Source of the DNA: Inia geoffrensis
Lineage: Eukaryota; Chordata; Mammalia; Artiodactyla; Iniidae
NCBI GenBank assembly: GCA_036417435.1
Contig: CM070915.1
Location: forward strand, 81,283,799-81,347,798
Direction: 5' to 3'
DNA length: 64,000 bases
How positions within the stretch are numbered: the first letter of the stretch is position 1; every line of letters starts with the position of its first letter. The notes under the pieces are model-generated. The model saw only the letters and a list, made by a program, of their open reading frames with translations, was not told the DNA's origin and searched no databases. The translations under genes and the position numbers were made by a program. Positions 26,236 to 40,154 of this stretch are shown in pieces.

Positions 26236-29200
26236 GGAATGGGGAGGGATTAGGGTACAATTTAGGGTACGACAACGCTTAAGGTTTAGCGTACGTGTGA
26301 GGGCACGAGTTAGTGTTGGTGTCCTGGTTAAGATTAGGGCACGGGTGAGGGTAAGGCTTCGGGTGAGGGTCAGGTTTAGGATTCGGGTTAGGGTTAGGGT
26401 TAAGGAATGCAGAGGGATTAGGGTACAGCTTAGGGTACGACAACGATTAAGGGTTAGCGTACGTGTGAGTCCACAAGTTAGTGTTGGTGACCTGGTTAAG
26501 ATTAGGGCACGGGTGAGGGTAAGGTTTCGGGTGAGGGTCTGGGATAGAATTCGGGTTAGGGTTAGGGTTAGGGAATGGGGAGATATTAGGGCACAGTTTA
26601 GGGTACCACAACGCTTAAGGCTTAGCGTACGTGTGAGGTCACTAGTTAGTGTTAGTGTACTGCTTAAGATTAGGGCACGGGTGAGGGTAAGGCCTCGGAA
26701 GAGGGTCACGTTAAGGGTTAGGGTTAGGGTTAGGGTTAGGGAATGGGGATTGATTAGGGTACAGGTTAGGGTACGGCAATGGCTTAGGGTTGGCGTACGT
26801 TAGAGGGCATGGGTTAGTGTTGATGTACTGGTTAAAATTAGGACACGGGTGAGGGTAAAGTTTCGGGTGAGTGTCATGGTTAGGTTTCAGGTTGGGGTTA
26901 GGGTTAGGGAATGGAGAGGGATTAGGGTACAGGTTAGGGTACCGCTGCGGTTTAGTGTTAGCGTACGTTTGAGGGCACGAGTTAGTCTTGGTGTCCTGGT
27001 TAAGATTAGGGCACGGGTGAGGTTAAGGCTTCGGGTGAGGGTCAGGGTTAGGATTCGGGTTAGGGTTAGGGTTAGGGAATGGAGAGGGATTAGGGTACAG
27101 GATAGGGTACGACAATGCTTAAGGGTTAGCGTAAGTGTGAGGGCACGAGTTAGTGTTGGTGTACTGGTTAAGACAACGGCACCGATGAGGGTAAGGCCTC
27201 GGAAAAGGGTCACGTTCAGGGTTTCGCTTAGGGTTAGGGTTATGGAATGGGGAGGGATTAGGGTACAGGATAGGGTACGACAATGCTTAAGGGTTAGCGT
27301 ACGTTTGAGGGCATGAGTTAGTGTTTGTGTACTGGTTAAGATTAGGGCATTGGTTAGGGTAGGGCATCGGAAGTGGGTCAGGTTTAGGGATGGGGTTAGG
27401 GTTAGGGTTAAGGAATGGGCAGGGATTAGGGTACAATTTAGGGTACGACAACGCTTAAGGTTTAGCGTACCTGTGAGGGCACGAGTTAGTGTTGGTGTCC
27501 TGGTTAAGATTAGGGCACGGGTGAGGGTAAGGCTTCGGGTGAGGGTCAGGTTTAGGATTCGGGTTAGGGTTAGGGTTAAGGAATGCAGAGGAATTAGGGT
27601 ACAGCTTAGGGTACGACAACGATTAAGGGTTAGCGTACGTGTGAGTGCACGAGTTAGTGTTGGTGTCCTGGTTAAGATTCGGGCACGGGTGAGGGTAAGG
27701 TTTCGGGTGAGGGTCAGGGATAGAATTCGGGTTAGGGTTAGGGTTAGGGAATGGGGAGATATTAGGGCACAGTTTAGGGTACCACAACGCTTAAGGTTTA
27801 GCATACGTGTGAGGTCACTAGTTAGTGTTAGTGTACTGCTTACGATTAGGGCACGGGTGAGGGTAAGGCCTCGGAAGAGGGTCACGTTAAGGGTTAGGGT
27901 TAGGGTTAGGGTTAGGGATTGGGAACTGATTAGGGTACAGGTTAGGGTACGGCAATGGCTTAGGGTTGGCGTACGTTAGAGGGCATGGGTTAGTGTTGAT
28001 TTACTGGTTAAAGTTAGGACACGGGTGAGGGTAAAGTTTCGGGTGAGTGTCATGGTTAGGTTTCAGGTTAGGGTTAGGGTTAGGGAATGGAGAGGGATTA
28101 GGGTACAGGTTAGGGTACCGCTGCGGTTTAGTGTTAGCGTACGTTTGAGGGCACGAGTTAGTCTTGGTGTCCTGGTTAAGATTAGGGCACGGGTGAGGGT
28201 AAGGCTTCGGGTGAGGGTCAGGGTTAGGATTCGGGTTCGGGTTAGGGTTAGGGCATGGAGAGGGATTAGGGTACAGGTTAGGGTACGACAATGCTTAAGG
28301 GTTAGCATAAGTGTGAGGGCACGAGTTAGTGTTGGTGTACTGGTTAAGACAACGGCACCGATGAGGGTAAGGCCTCGGAAAAGGGTCCCGTTCAGGATTT
28401 TGCTTAGTGTTAGGGTTAGGGAATGGGGAGGGATTAGGGTACAATTTAGGGTACGACAACGCTTAAGGTTTAGCGTACGTGTGAGGGCACGAGTTAGTGT
28501 TGGTGTACTGGTTAAGACAACGGCACCGATGAGTGTAAGGCCTCGGAAAAGGGTCACGTTCAGGGTTTCGCTTAGGGTTAGGGTTAGGGAATGGGGAGGG
28601 ATTAGGGTACAGGATAGGGTACGACAATGCTTAAGGGTTAGCGTACGTTTGAGTGCATGAGTTAGTGTTTGTGTACTGGTTAAGAATAGGGCATTGGTTA
28701 GGGTAGGGCATCGGACGTGGGTCAGGTTTAGGGATGGGGTTAGGGTTAGGGTTAAGGAATGGGGAGGGATTAGGGTACAATTTAGGGTACGACAACGCTT
28801 AAGGTTTAGCGTACGTGTGAGGGCACGAGTTAGTGTTGGTGTCCTGGTTAAGATTAGGGCACGGGTGAGGGTAAGGCTTCGGGTGAGGGCCAGGGTTAGG
28901 ATTCGGGTTAGGGTTAGGGTTAAGGAATGCAGAGGGATTATGGTACAGCTTAGGGTACGACAGTGCTTAAGGGTTAGCGTTCGTGTGAGGGCAAGGGTTA
29001 GTGTTAGTGTCCTGGTTAAGATTAGGGTACGGGTGAGGGTAAGGCTTCAGGTGAGGGTCAGGGTTAGGATTCGGGTTAGGTTTAGGGTTAGGGAATGGGG
29101 AGGGATTAGGGTACAGTTTAGGGTACGACAACGATTAAGGGTTAGCGTACTTGTGAGGGCACAAGTTACTGTTGGTGTCCTGGTTAATATTAGGGCACGG

Positions 29201-31611
29201 GTGAGGGTAAGGTGTCGGGTGAGGGTCAGGGATAGAATTCGGGTTAGGGTTAGGGTTAGGGAATGGGGAGATATTAGGGCACAGTTTAGGGTGCCACAAC
29301 GCTTAAGGTTTAGCGTACGTGTGAGGTCACTAGTTAGTGTTAGTGTACTGCTTACGATTAGTGCACGAGTGAGGGTAAGGCCTCGGAAGAGGGTCACGTT
29401 AAGGGTTAGGGTTAGGGTTAGGGTTAGGGAATGGGGATTGATTAGGGTACAGGTTAGGGTACGGCAATGGCTTAGGGTTGGCGTTCGTTAGAGGGCATGA
29501 GTCAGTGTTGATGTACTGGTTAAAATTAGGACACGGGTGAGGGTAAAGTTTCGGGTGAGTGTCATGGGTAGGTTTCAGGTTAGGGTTAGGGTTAGGGAAT
29601 GGAGAGGGATTAGGGTACAGGTTAGGGTACCTCTGCGGTTTAGTGTTAGCATACGTTTGAGGGCACGAGTTAGTCTTGGTGTCCTGTTTAAGATTAGGGC
29701 ACGGGTGAGGGTAAGGCTTCGGGTGAGGGTCACGGTTAGGATTCGGGTTAGGGTTAGGGTTAGGGAATGGAGAGGGATTGGGGTAAAGTTTAGGGTACGA
29801 CAATGCTTAAGGGTTAGCGTAAGTGTGAGGGCACAAGTTAGTGTTGGTGTACTGGTAAAGACAACGGCACCGATGAGGGTAAGGCCTCGGAAAAGGGTCA
29901 CGTTCAGGGTTTTGCTTATGGTTAGGGTTAGGGAATGGGGAGGGATTAGGGTACAGGATAGGGTACGACAATGTTTAAGGGTTAGCGTACGTTTGAGGGC
30001 ATGAGTTAGTGTTTGTGTACTGATTAAGAATAGGGCATTGGTTAGGGCAGGGCATCGGAGGTGGGTCAGGTTTAGGGATGGGGTTAGGGTTAGGGTTAAG
30101 GAATGTGGAGGGATTAGGGTACAATTTATGGTACGACAACGCTTAAGGTTTAGCATACGTGTGAGGGCACGAGTTAGTGTTGGTGTCCTGGATAAGATTA
30201 GGGCACGGGTGAGGGTAAGGCTTCGGGTGAGGGTCAGGGTTAGGATTCGGGTTAGGGTTAGGGTTAAGGAATGGGGAGATATTAGGGCAGAGTTTAGGGT
30301 ACCACAACGCTTCAGGTTTAGCGTACGTGTGAGGTCACTAGTTAGTGTTAGTGTACTGCTTACGATTAGGGCACGGGTGAGGGTAAGGCCTCGGAAGAGG
30401 GTCACGTTAAGGGTTAGGGTTAGGGTTAGGGTTAGGGAATGGGGATTGATTAGGGTACAGGTTAGGGTACGGCAATGGCTTAGGGTTGGCGTACGTTAGA
30501 GGGCATGGGTTAGTGTTGATGTACTGGTTAAAATTAGGACACGGGTGAGGGTAAAGTTTCGGGTGAGTGTCATGGTTAGGTTTCAGGTTAGGGTTAGGGT
30601 TAGGGAATGGAGAAGGATTAGGGTATAGGTTAGGGTACCGCTGCGGTTTAGTGTTAGCGTACGTTTGAGGGCACGAGTTAGTCTTGGTGTCCTGGTTAAG
30701 ATTAGGGCACGGGTGAGGGTAAGTCTTCGGGTGAGGGTCAGAGTTAGGATTCGGGTTAGGGTTAGGGTTAGGGAATGGAGAGGGATTAGGTTACAGGTTA
30801 GGGTACGACAATGCTTAAGGGTTAGCGTAAGTGTGAGGGCACGAGTTAGTGTTGGTGTACTGGTTAAGACAACGGCACCGATGAGGGTAAGGCCTCGGAA
30901 AAGGGTCACGTTCAGGGTTTCGCTTAGGGTTAGGGTTAGGGAATGGGGAGGGATTTGGGTACAGGATAGGGTACAACAATGCTTAAGGGTTAGCGTACGT
31001 TTGAGGGCATGAGTTAGTGTTTGTGTACTGGTTAAGATTAGGGCATTGGTTAGGGTAGGGCATCGGAAGTGGGTCAGGTTTAGGGATGGGGTTAGGGTTA
31101 GGGTTAAGGAATGGGGAGGGATTAGGGTACAATTTAGGGTACGACAACGCTTAAGGTTTAGCGTACGTGTGAGGGCACGAGTTAGTGTTGGTGTCCTGGT
31201 TAAGATTAGGGCACGGGTGAGGGTAAGGCTTCGGGTGAGGGTCAGGGTTAGGATTCGGGTTAGGGTTAGGGTTAAGGAATGCAGAGGGATTAGGCTACAG
31301 CTCAGGGTACGACAGTGCTTAAGGGTTAGCGTTCGTGTGAGGGCAAGGGTTAGTGTTAGTGTCCTGGTTAAGATTAGGGCACGGGTGAGGGTAAGGCTTC
31401 AGGTGAGTGTCAGGGTTAGGATTCGAGTTAGGGGTAGGGTTAGGGAATGGGGAGGGATTAGGGTACAGTTTAGGGTACGACAACGTTTAAGGGTTAGCGT
31501 ACGTGTGAGGGCACAAGTTAGTGTTGGTGTCCTGGTTATGATTAGGGCACGGGTGAGGGTACGGCTTCGGGTGAGGGTCAGGGTTAGGATTCGGGTTAGG
31601 GTTAGGGTTAG
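26236..31611 (+). repeat. 5,376-bp super-repeat, copy 2
   Basis: This copy has the same 32-monomer order as the previous one. Reading by eye, I found only a handful of differences from copy 1. Examples are GACGG to GAGGG near 28,147, AAGTG to ACGTG near 29,317, AGAGGG to AGAAGG near 30,613 and GAATGTGG to GAATGGGG near 30,942. That implies well over 99 percent identity and a very recent duplication, or an assembly effect. Confidence 0.92.
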
Positions 31612-33875
31612 GGAATGGGGAGGGATTAGGGTACAATTTAGGGTACGACAACGCTTAAGGTTTAGCGTACGTGTGAGGGCACGAGTTAGTGTTGGTGTCC
31701 TGGTTAAGATTAGGGCACGGGTGAGGGTAAGGCTTCGGGTGAGGGTCAGGTTTAGGATTCGGGTTAGGGTTAGGGTTAAGGAATGCAGAGGGATTAGGGT
31801 ACAGCTTAGGGTACGACAACGATTAAGGGTTAGCGTACGTGTGAGTCCACAAGTTAGTGTTGGTGACCTGGTTAAGATTAGGGCACGGGTGAGGGTAAGG
31901 TTTCGGGTGAGGGTCTGGGATAGAATTCGGGTTAGGGTTAGGGTTAGGGAATGGGGAGATATTAGGGCACAGTTTAGGGTACCACAACGCTTAAGGCTTA
32001 GCGTACGTGTGAGGTCACTAGTTAGTGTTAGTGTACTGCTTAAGATTAGGGCACGGGTGAGGGTAAGGCCTCGGAAGAGGGTCACGTTAAGGGTTAGGGT
32101 TAGGGTTAGGGTTAGGGAATGGGGATTGATTAGGGTACAGGTTAGGGTACGGCAATGGCTTAGGGTTGGCGTACGTTAGAGGGCATGGGTTAGTGTTGAT
32201 GTACTGGTTAAAATTAGGACACGGGTGAGGGTAAAGTTTCGGGTGAGTGTCATGGTTAGGTTTCAGGTTCGGGTTAGGGTTAGGGAATGGAGAGGGATTA
32301 GGGTACAGGTTAGGGTACCGCTGCGGTTTATTGTTAGCGTACGTTTGAGGGCACGAGTTAGTCTTGGTGTCCTGGTTAAGATTAGGGCACGGGTGAGGTT
32401 AAGGCTTCGGGTGAGGGTCAGGGTTAGGATTCGGGTTAGGGTTAGGGTTAGGGAATGGAGAGGGATTAGGGTACAGGTTAGGGTACGACAATGCTTAAGG
32501 GTTAGCGTAAGTGTGAGGGCACGAGTTAGTGTTGGTGTACTGGTTAAGACAACGGCACCGATGAGGGTAAGGCCTCGGAAAAGGGTCACGTTCAGGGTTT
32601 CGCTTAGGGTTAGGGTTAGGGAATGGGGAGGGATTAGGGTACAGGATAGGGTACGACAATGCTTAAGGGTTAGCGTACGTTTGAGGGCATGAGTTAGTGT
32701 TTGTGTACTGGTTAAGATTAGGGCATTGGTTAGGGTAGGGCATCGGAAGTGGGTCAGGTTTAGGGATGGGGTTAGGGTTAGGGTTAAGGAATGGGCAGGG
32801 ATTAGGGTACAATTTAGGGTACGACAACGCTTAAGGTTTAGCGTACCTGTGAGGGCACGAGTTAGTGTTGGTGTCCTGGTTAAGATTAGGGCACGGGTGA
32901 GGGTAAGGCTTCGGGTGAGGGTCAGGTTTAGGATTCGGGTTAGGGTTAGGGTTAAGGAATGCAGAGGAATTAGCGTACAGCTTAGGGTACGACAACGATT
33001 AAGGGTTAGCGTACGTGTGAGTGCACGAGTTAGTGTTGGTGTCCTGGTTAAGATTAGGGCACGGGTGAGGGTAAGGTTTCGGGTGAGGGTCAGGGATAGA
33101 ATTCGGGTTAGGGTTAGGGTTAGGGAATGGGGAGATATTAGGGCACAGTTTAGGGTACCACAACGCTTAAGGTTTAGCATACGTGTGAGGTCACTAGTTA
33201 GTGTTAGTGTACTGCTTACGATTAGGGCACGGGTGAGGGTAAGGCCTCGGAAGAGGGTCACGTTAAGGGTTAGGGTTAGGGTTAGGGTTAGGGAATGGGA
33301 ATTGATTAGGGTACAGCTTAGGGTACGGCAATGGCTTAGGGTTGGCGTACGTTAGAGGGCATGGGTTAGTGTTGATGTACTGGTTAAAGTTAGGACACGG
33401 GTGAGGGTAAAGTTTCGGGTGAGTGTCATGGTTAGGTTTCAGGTTAGGGTTAGGGTTAGGGAATGGAGAGGGATTAGGGTACAGGTTAGGGTACCGCTGC
33501 GGTTTAGTGTTAGCGTACGTTTGAGGGCACGAGTTAGTCTTGGTGTCCTGGTTAAGATTAGGACACGGGTGAGGGTAACGCTTCGGGTGAGGGTCAGGGT
33601 TAGGATTCGGGTTAGGGTTAGGGTTAGGGCATGGAGAGGGATTAGGGTACAGGTTAGGGTACGACAATGCTTAAGGGTTAGCATAAGTGTGAGGGCACGA
33701 GTTAGTGTTGGTGTACTGGTTAAGACAACGGCACCGATGAGGGTAAGGCCTCGGAAAAGGGTCCCGTTCAGGATTTTGCTTAGTGTTAGGGTTAGGGAAG
33801 GGGGAGGGATTAGGGTACAATTTAGGGTACGACAACGCTTAAGGTTTAGCGTACGTGTGAGGGCACGAGTTAGTG
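31612..33875 (+). repeat. 5,376-bp super-repeat, partial copy 3
   Basis: This copy follows copies 1 and 2 for about 13.5 monomers, then leaves the pattern inside the unit starting at 33,796. Earlier copies switch there from type A to type G, but this one continues as type A (GTTGTTGTCCTGG near 33,876). It differs from copy 2 more often than copy 1 does. Examples lie at about 32,269, 32,332, 32,974, 33,298, 33,315, 33,563 and 33,799. It therefore looks like the older or differently converted copy. Confidence 0.85.
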
Positions 33876-36800
33876 TTGTTGTCCTGGTTAAGATTAGGGC
33901 ACGGGTGAGGGTAAGGCTTCGGGTGAGGGTCAGGGTTAGGATTCGGGTTAGGGTTAGGGTTAAGGAATGCAGAGGGATTAGGGTACAGCTTAGGGTACGA
34001 CAGTGCTTAAGGGTTAGCGTTCGTGTGAGGGCAAGGGTTAGTGTTAGTGTCCTGGTTAAGATTAGGGCACGGGTGAGGGTAAGGCTTCAGGTGAGGGTCA
34101 GGGTTAGGATTCGGGTTAGGGTTAGGGTTAGGGAATGGGGAGGGATTAGGGTACAGTTTAGGGTACGACAACGAATAAGGGTTAGCATACGTGTGAGGGC
34201 ACAAGTTAGTGTTGGTGTCCTGGTTAAGATTAGGGCACGGGTGAGGGTAAGGTTTCGGGTGAGGGTCAGGGATACAATTCGGGTTAGGGTTAGGGTTAGG
34301 GAATGGGGAGATATTAGGGCACAGTTTAGGGTACCACAACGCTTAAGGTTTAGCGTACGTGTGAGGTCACTAGTTAGTGTTAGTGTACTGCTTACGATTA
34401 GGGCACGGGTGAGGGTAAGGCCTCGGAAGAGGGTCACGTTAAGGGTTAGGGTTAGGGTTAGGGTTAGGGAATGGGGATTGATTAGGGTACAGGTTAGGGT
34501 ACGGCAATGGCTTAGGGTTGGCGTACGTTAGAGGGCATGGGTTAGTGTTGATGTATTGGTTAAAATTAGGACATGGGTGAGGGTAAAGTTTCGGGTGAGT
34601 GTCATGGTTAGGTTTCAGGTTAGGGTTAGGGTTAGGGAATGGAGAGGGATTAGGGTACAGGTTAGGGTACCGCTGTGGTTTAGTGTTAGCGTACGTTTGA
34701 GGGCACGAGTTAGTCTTGGTGTCCTGGGTACGATTAGGGCACGGGTGAGGGTAAGGCTTCGGGTGAGGGTCAGGGTTAGGATTCGGGTTAGGGTTAGGGT
34801 TAGGGAATGGAGAGGGATTAGGGTACAGGTTAGTGTACGACAATGCTTAAGGGTTAGCGTAAGTGTGAGGGCACGAGTTAGTGTTGGTGTACTGGTTAAG
34901 ACAACGGCACCGATGAGGGTAAGGCCTTGGAAAAGGGTCACGTTCAGGGTTTCGCTTAGGGTTAGGGTTAGGGAATGGGGAGGGATTAGGGTACAGGATA
35001 GGGTACGACAATGCTTAAGGGTTAGCGTACGTTTGAGGGCATGAGTTAGTGTTTGTGTACTGGTTAAGATTAGGGCATTGGTTAGGGTAGGGCATCGGAA
35101 GTGGGTCAGGTTTAGGGATGGGGTTAGGGTTAGGGTTAAGGAATGGGGAGGGATTAGTGTACAATTTAGGGTACGAAAACGCTTAAGGTTTAGCATATGT
35201 GTGAGGGCACGAGTTAGTGTTGGTGTCCTGGTTAAGATTAGGGCACGGGTGAGGGTAAGGTTTCGGGTGAGGGTCAGGGATAGAATTCGGGTTAGGGTTA
35301 GGGTTAGGGAATGGGGAGATATTAGGGCACAGTTTAGGGTACCACAACGCTTAAAGTTTAGCGTACATGTGAGGTCATTAGTTAGTGTTAGTGTACTGCT
35401 TACGATTAGGGCACGGGTGAGGGTAAGGCCTCGGAAGAGGGTCACGTTAAGGGTTAGGGTTAGGGTTAGGGTTAGGGCATGGGGATTGATTAGGGTACAG
35501 GTTAGGGTACGGCAATGGCTTAGGGTTGGCGTACGTCAGAGGGCATGGGTTAGTGTTGATGTACTGGTTAAAATTAGGACACGGGTGAGGGTAAAGTTTC
35601 GGGTGAGTGTCATGGTTAGGTTTCAGGTTAGGGTTAGGGTTAGGGAATGGAGAGGGATTAGGGTACAGGTTAGGGTACCGCTGCGGTTTAGTGTTAGCGT
35701 ACGTTTGAGGGCACGAATTAGTCTTGGTGTCCTGGTTAAGATTAGGGCACGGGTGAGGGTAAGGCTTCGGGTGAGGGTCAGGGTTAGGATTCGGGTTAGG
35801 GTTAGGGTTAGGGAATGGAGAGGGATTAGGGTACAGGTTAGGGTACGACAATGCTTAAGGGTTAGCGTAAGTGTGAGGGCACGAGTTAGTGTTGGTGTAC
35901 TGGTTAAGACAACGGCACCGATGAGGGTAAGGCCTCGGAAAAGGGTCACGTTCAGGGTTTCGCTTAGGTTTAGGGTTAGGGAATGGGGAGGGATTAGGGT
36001 ACAGGATAGGGTACGACAATGCTTAAGGGTTAGCGTACGTTTGAGGGCATGAGTTAGTGTTTGTGTACTGGTTAAGATTAGGGCATTGGTTAGGGTAGGG
36101 CATCGGAAGTGGGTCAGGTTTAGGGATGGGGTTAGGGTTAGGGTTAAGGAATGCAGAGGGATTAGGGTACAGCTTAGGGTACGACAGTGCTTAAGGGTTA
36201 GCGTTCGTGTGAGGGCAAGGGTTAGTGTTAGTGTCCTGGTTAAGATTAGGGCACGGGTGACGGTAAGGCTTCAGGTGAGGGTCGGTGTTAGGATTCGGGT
36301 TAGGGTTAGGGTTAGGGAATCAGTAGGGATTAGGGTACAGTTTAGGGTACGACAACGATTAAGGGTTAGCGTACGTGTGAGGGCACGAGTTAGTGTTGGT
36401 GCCCTGGTTAAGATTAGGGCACGGGTGAGGGTAAGGCTTCGGGTGAGGGTCAGTGTTAGGATTCGGGTTAGGGTTAGGGTTAAGGAATGGAAGATATTAG
36501 GGCAGAGTTTAGGGTACCACAACACTTAAGGTTTAGCGTACGTGTGAGGTCACTAGTTAGTGTTAGTGTACTGCTTACGATTAGGGCACGGGTGAGGGTA
36601 AGGCCTCGGAAGGGGGTCACGTTAAGGGTTAGGGTTAGGGTTAGGGTTAGGGAATGGGGATTGATTAGGGTACAGGTTAGGTTACGGCAATGGCTTAGGG
36701 TTGGCGTACGTTAGAGGGCATGGGTTAGTGTTGATGTACTGGTTAAAATTAGGATACGGGTGAGGGTAAAGTTTCGGGTGAGTGTCATGGTTAGGTTTCA

Positions 36801-36982
36801 GGTTAGGGTTAGGGTTAGGGAATGGAGAGGGATTAGGGTACAGGTTAGGGTACCGCTGCGGTTTCATGTTAGCGTACGTTTGAGGGCACGAGTTAGTCTT
36901 GGTGTCCTGGGTAAGATTAGGGCACGGGTGAGGGTAAGGCTTCTGGTGAGGGTCAGGGTTAGGATTCGGGTTAGGGTTAGGG
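33876..36982 (+). repeat. Generic array segment between the super-repeat and the right block
   Basis: This is ordinary monomer order. A variant A unit reading GTACGAAAACGC occurs at about 35,170 and again at about 37,350 and 371, linking this segment to both block copies. A single-base deletion in GGAATGGAAGATATT at about 36,489 shifts the hexamer register by one for everything to its right. No gene was seen. Confidence 0.78.
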
Positions 36983-39900
36983 TTAGGGAATGGAGAGGGT
37001 TTAGGGTACAGGTTAGGGTACGACAATGCTTAAGGGTTAGCGTAAGTGTGAGGGCACGAGTTAGTGTTGGTGTACTGGTTAAGACAACGGCACCGATGAG
37101 GGTAAGGCCTCGGAAAAGGGTCACGTTCAGGGTTTCGCTTAGGGTTAGGGTTAGGGAATGGGGAGGGATTAGGGTACAGGATAGAGTACGACAATGCTTA
37201 AGGGTTAGCGTACGTTTGAGGGCATGAGTTAGTGTTTGTGTACTGGTTAAGATTAGGGCATTGGTTAGGGTAGGGCATCGGAAGTGGGTCAGGTTTAGGG
37301 ATGGGGTTAGGGTTAGGGTTAAGGAATGGGGAGGGATTAGTGTACAATTTAGGGTACGAAAACGCTTAAGGTTTAGCGTATGTGTGAGGGCACGAGTTAG
37401 TGTTGGTGTCCTGGTTAAGATTAGGGCACGGGTGAGGGTAAGGCTTCGGGTGAGGGTCAGGGTTAGGATTCGGGTTAGGGTTAGGGTTAAGGAATGCAGA
37501 GGGATTAGGGTACAGCTTAGGGTACGACAACGATTAAGCGTTAGCGTACGTGTGAGGGCACAAGTTATTGTTGGTGTCCTGGTTAAGATTAGGGCACGGG
37601 TGAGGGTAAGGTTTCGGGTGAGGGTCAGGGATAGAATTCGGGTTAGGGTTAGGGTTAGGGAATGGGGAGATATTAAGGCACAGTTTAGGGTACCACAACG
37701 CTTAAAGTTTAGCGTACGTGTGAGGTCACTAGTTAGTGTTAGTGTACTGCTTACGATTAGGGCACGGGTGAGGGTAAGGCCTCGGAAGAGGGTCACGTTA
37801 AGGGTTAGGGTTAGGGTTAGGGTTAGGGAATGGGGATTGATTAGGGTACAGGTTAGGGTACGGCAATGGCTTAGGGTTGGCGTACGTTAGAGGGCATGGG
37901 TTAGTGTTGATGTACTGGTTAAAATTAGGATACGGGTGAGGGTAAAGTTTCGGGTGAGTGTCATGGTTAGGTTTCAGGTTAGGGTTAGGGTTAGGGAATG
38001 GAGAGGGATTAGGGTACAGGTTAGGGTACCGTTGCGGTTTAGTGTTAGCGTACGTTTGAGGGCACGAGTTAGTCTTGGTGTCCTGGGTAAGTTTAGGGCA
38101 CGGGTGAGGGTAAGGCTTCGGGTGAGGGTCAGGGTTAGGATTCGGGTTAGGGTTAGGGTTAGGGAATGGAGACGGTTTAGGGTACAGGTTAGGGTATGAC
38201 AATGCTTAAGGGTTAGCGTAAGTGTGAGGGCACGAATTACTGTTGGTGTACTGGTTAAGACAACGGCACCGATGAGGGTAAGGCCTCGGAAAAGGGTCAC
38301 GTTCAGGGTTTCGCTTAGGGTTAGGTTTAGGGAATGGGGAGGGATTAGGGTACAGGATAGGGTACGACAATGCTTAAGGGTTAGCGTACGTTTGAGGGCA
38401 TGAGTTAGTGTTTGTGTACTGGTTCAGATTAGGGCATTGGTTAGGGTAGGGCATCGAAAGTGGGTCAAGTTTAGGGATGGGGTTAGGGTTAGGGTTAATT
38501 AATGGGGAGGGATTAGGGTACAATTTAGGGTACGGCAACGCTTAAGGTTTAGCGTACGTGTGAGGGCACGAGTTAGTGTTGCTGTCCTGGTTAAGTTTAG
38601 GGCACGGGTGAGGGTAAGGCTTCGGGTGAGTGTCAGGGTTAGGATTCGGGTTAGGGTTATGGTTAAGTAATGCAGAGGGATTAGGGTACAGCTTAGGGTA
38701 CGACAGTGCTTAAGGGTTATCGTTCGTGTGAGGGCAAGGGTTAGTGTTAGCGTCCTGGTTAAGGTTACGGCACGGGTGAGGGTAAGGCTTCAGGTGAGGG
38801 TCAGGGTTAGGATTCGGGTTAGGGTTAGGGTTAGGGAATCGGGAGGGATTAGGGTACAGTTTAGGGTACGACAACGATTAAGGGTTAGCGTACGTGTGAG
38901 GGCACAAGTTAGTGTTGGTGTCCTGGTTAAGATTAGGGCACGGGTGAGGGTAAGGTTTCGGGTGAGGGTCAGGGATAGAATTCGGGTTAGGGTTAGGGTT
39001 AGGGAATGGGGAGATATTAGGGCACAGTTTAGGATACCACAACGCTTAAGGTTTAGCGTACGTGTGAGGTCACTAGTTAGTGTTAGTGTACTGCTTACGA
39101 TTAGGGCACGGGTGAGGGTAAGGCCTCGGAAGAGGGTCACGTTAAGGGTTAGGGTTAGGGTTAGGGTTAGGGAATGGGGATTGATTAGGGTACAGGTTAG
39201 GGTACGGCAATGGCTTAGGGTTGGCGTACGTTAGAGGGCATGGGTTAGTGTTGATGTACTGGTTAAAATTAGGACACGGGTGAGGGTAAAGTTTCGGGTG
39301 AGTGTCATGGTTAGGTTTCAGGTTAGGGTTAGAGTTAGGGAATGGAGAGGGATTAGGGTACAGGTTAGGGTACCGCTGCGGTTTAGTGTTAGTGTACGTT
39401 TGAGGGCACGAGTTAGTCTTGGTGTCCTGGTTAAGATTATGGCACGGGTGAGGGTAAGGCTTCGTGTAAGGGTCAGGGTTAGGATTCGGGTTAGGGTTAG
39501 GGTTAGGGAATGGACAGGGTTTAGGGTACAGGTTAGGGTACGACAATGCTTAAGGGTTAGCGTAACTGTGAGGGCACGAGTTAGTGTTGGTGTACTGGTT
39601 AAGACAACGGCACCGATGAGGGTAAGGCCTCGGAAAAGGGTCACATTCAGTGTTTCGCTTAGGGTTAGGGTTAGGGAATGGGGAGGGATTAGGGTACAGG
39701 ATAGGGTACGACAATGCTTAAGGGTTAGCGTACGTTTGAGGGCATGAGTTAGTGTTTGTGTCCTGGTTAAGATTAGGGCATTGGTTAGGGTAGGGCATCG
39801 GAAGTCGGTCAGGTTTAGGGATGGGGTTAGGGTTAGGGTTAAGGAATGGGGAGGGATTAGGATACAATTTAGGGTACGAAAACGCTTAAGGTTTAGCGTA

Positions 39901-40010
39901 CGTGTGAGGGCACGATTTAGTGTTGGTGTCCTGGTTAAGATTAGGACACGGGTGAGGGTAAGGCTTCGGGTGAGGGTCAGTGTTAGGATGCGGGTTAGGG
40001 TTAGGGTTAA

Positions 40011-40154
40011 GGAATGCAGAGGGATTAGCGTACAGCTTAGGGTACGACAACGATTAAGGGTTAGCGTACGTGTGAGGGCACAAGTTAGTGTTGGTGTCCT
40101 GGTTAAGATTAGGGCACGGGTGAGGGTAAGGTTTCGGGTGAGGGTCAGGGTTAG
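40011..40154 (+). repeat. 144-bp monomer (four hexamers lost)
   Basis: GGAATG motifs at 40,011 and 40,155 are 144 bp apart, so this B/C hybrid unit lacks 24 bp, equal to four hexamers. The usual GATAGAATTCGGG end is gone and the sequence passes from GGGTCAGGG directly to TTAGGGAATGG. Register is kept, as in the 156-bp units at 10,757, 13,822 and 50,725 and the 162-bp units at 16,498, 40,323 and 49,555. Confidence 0.85.
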
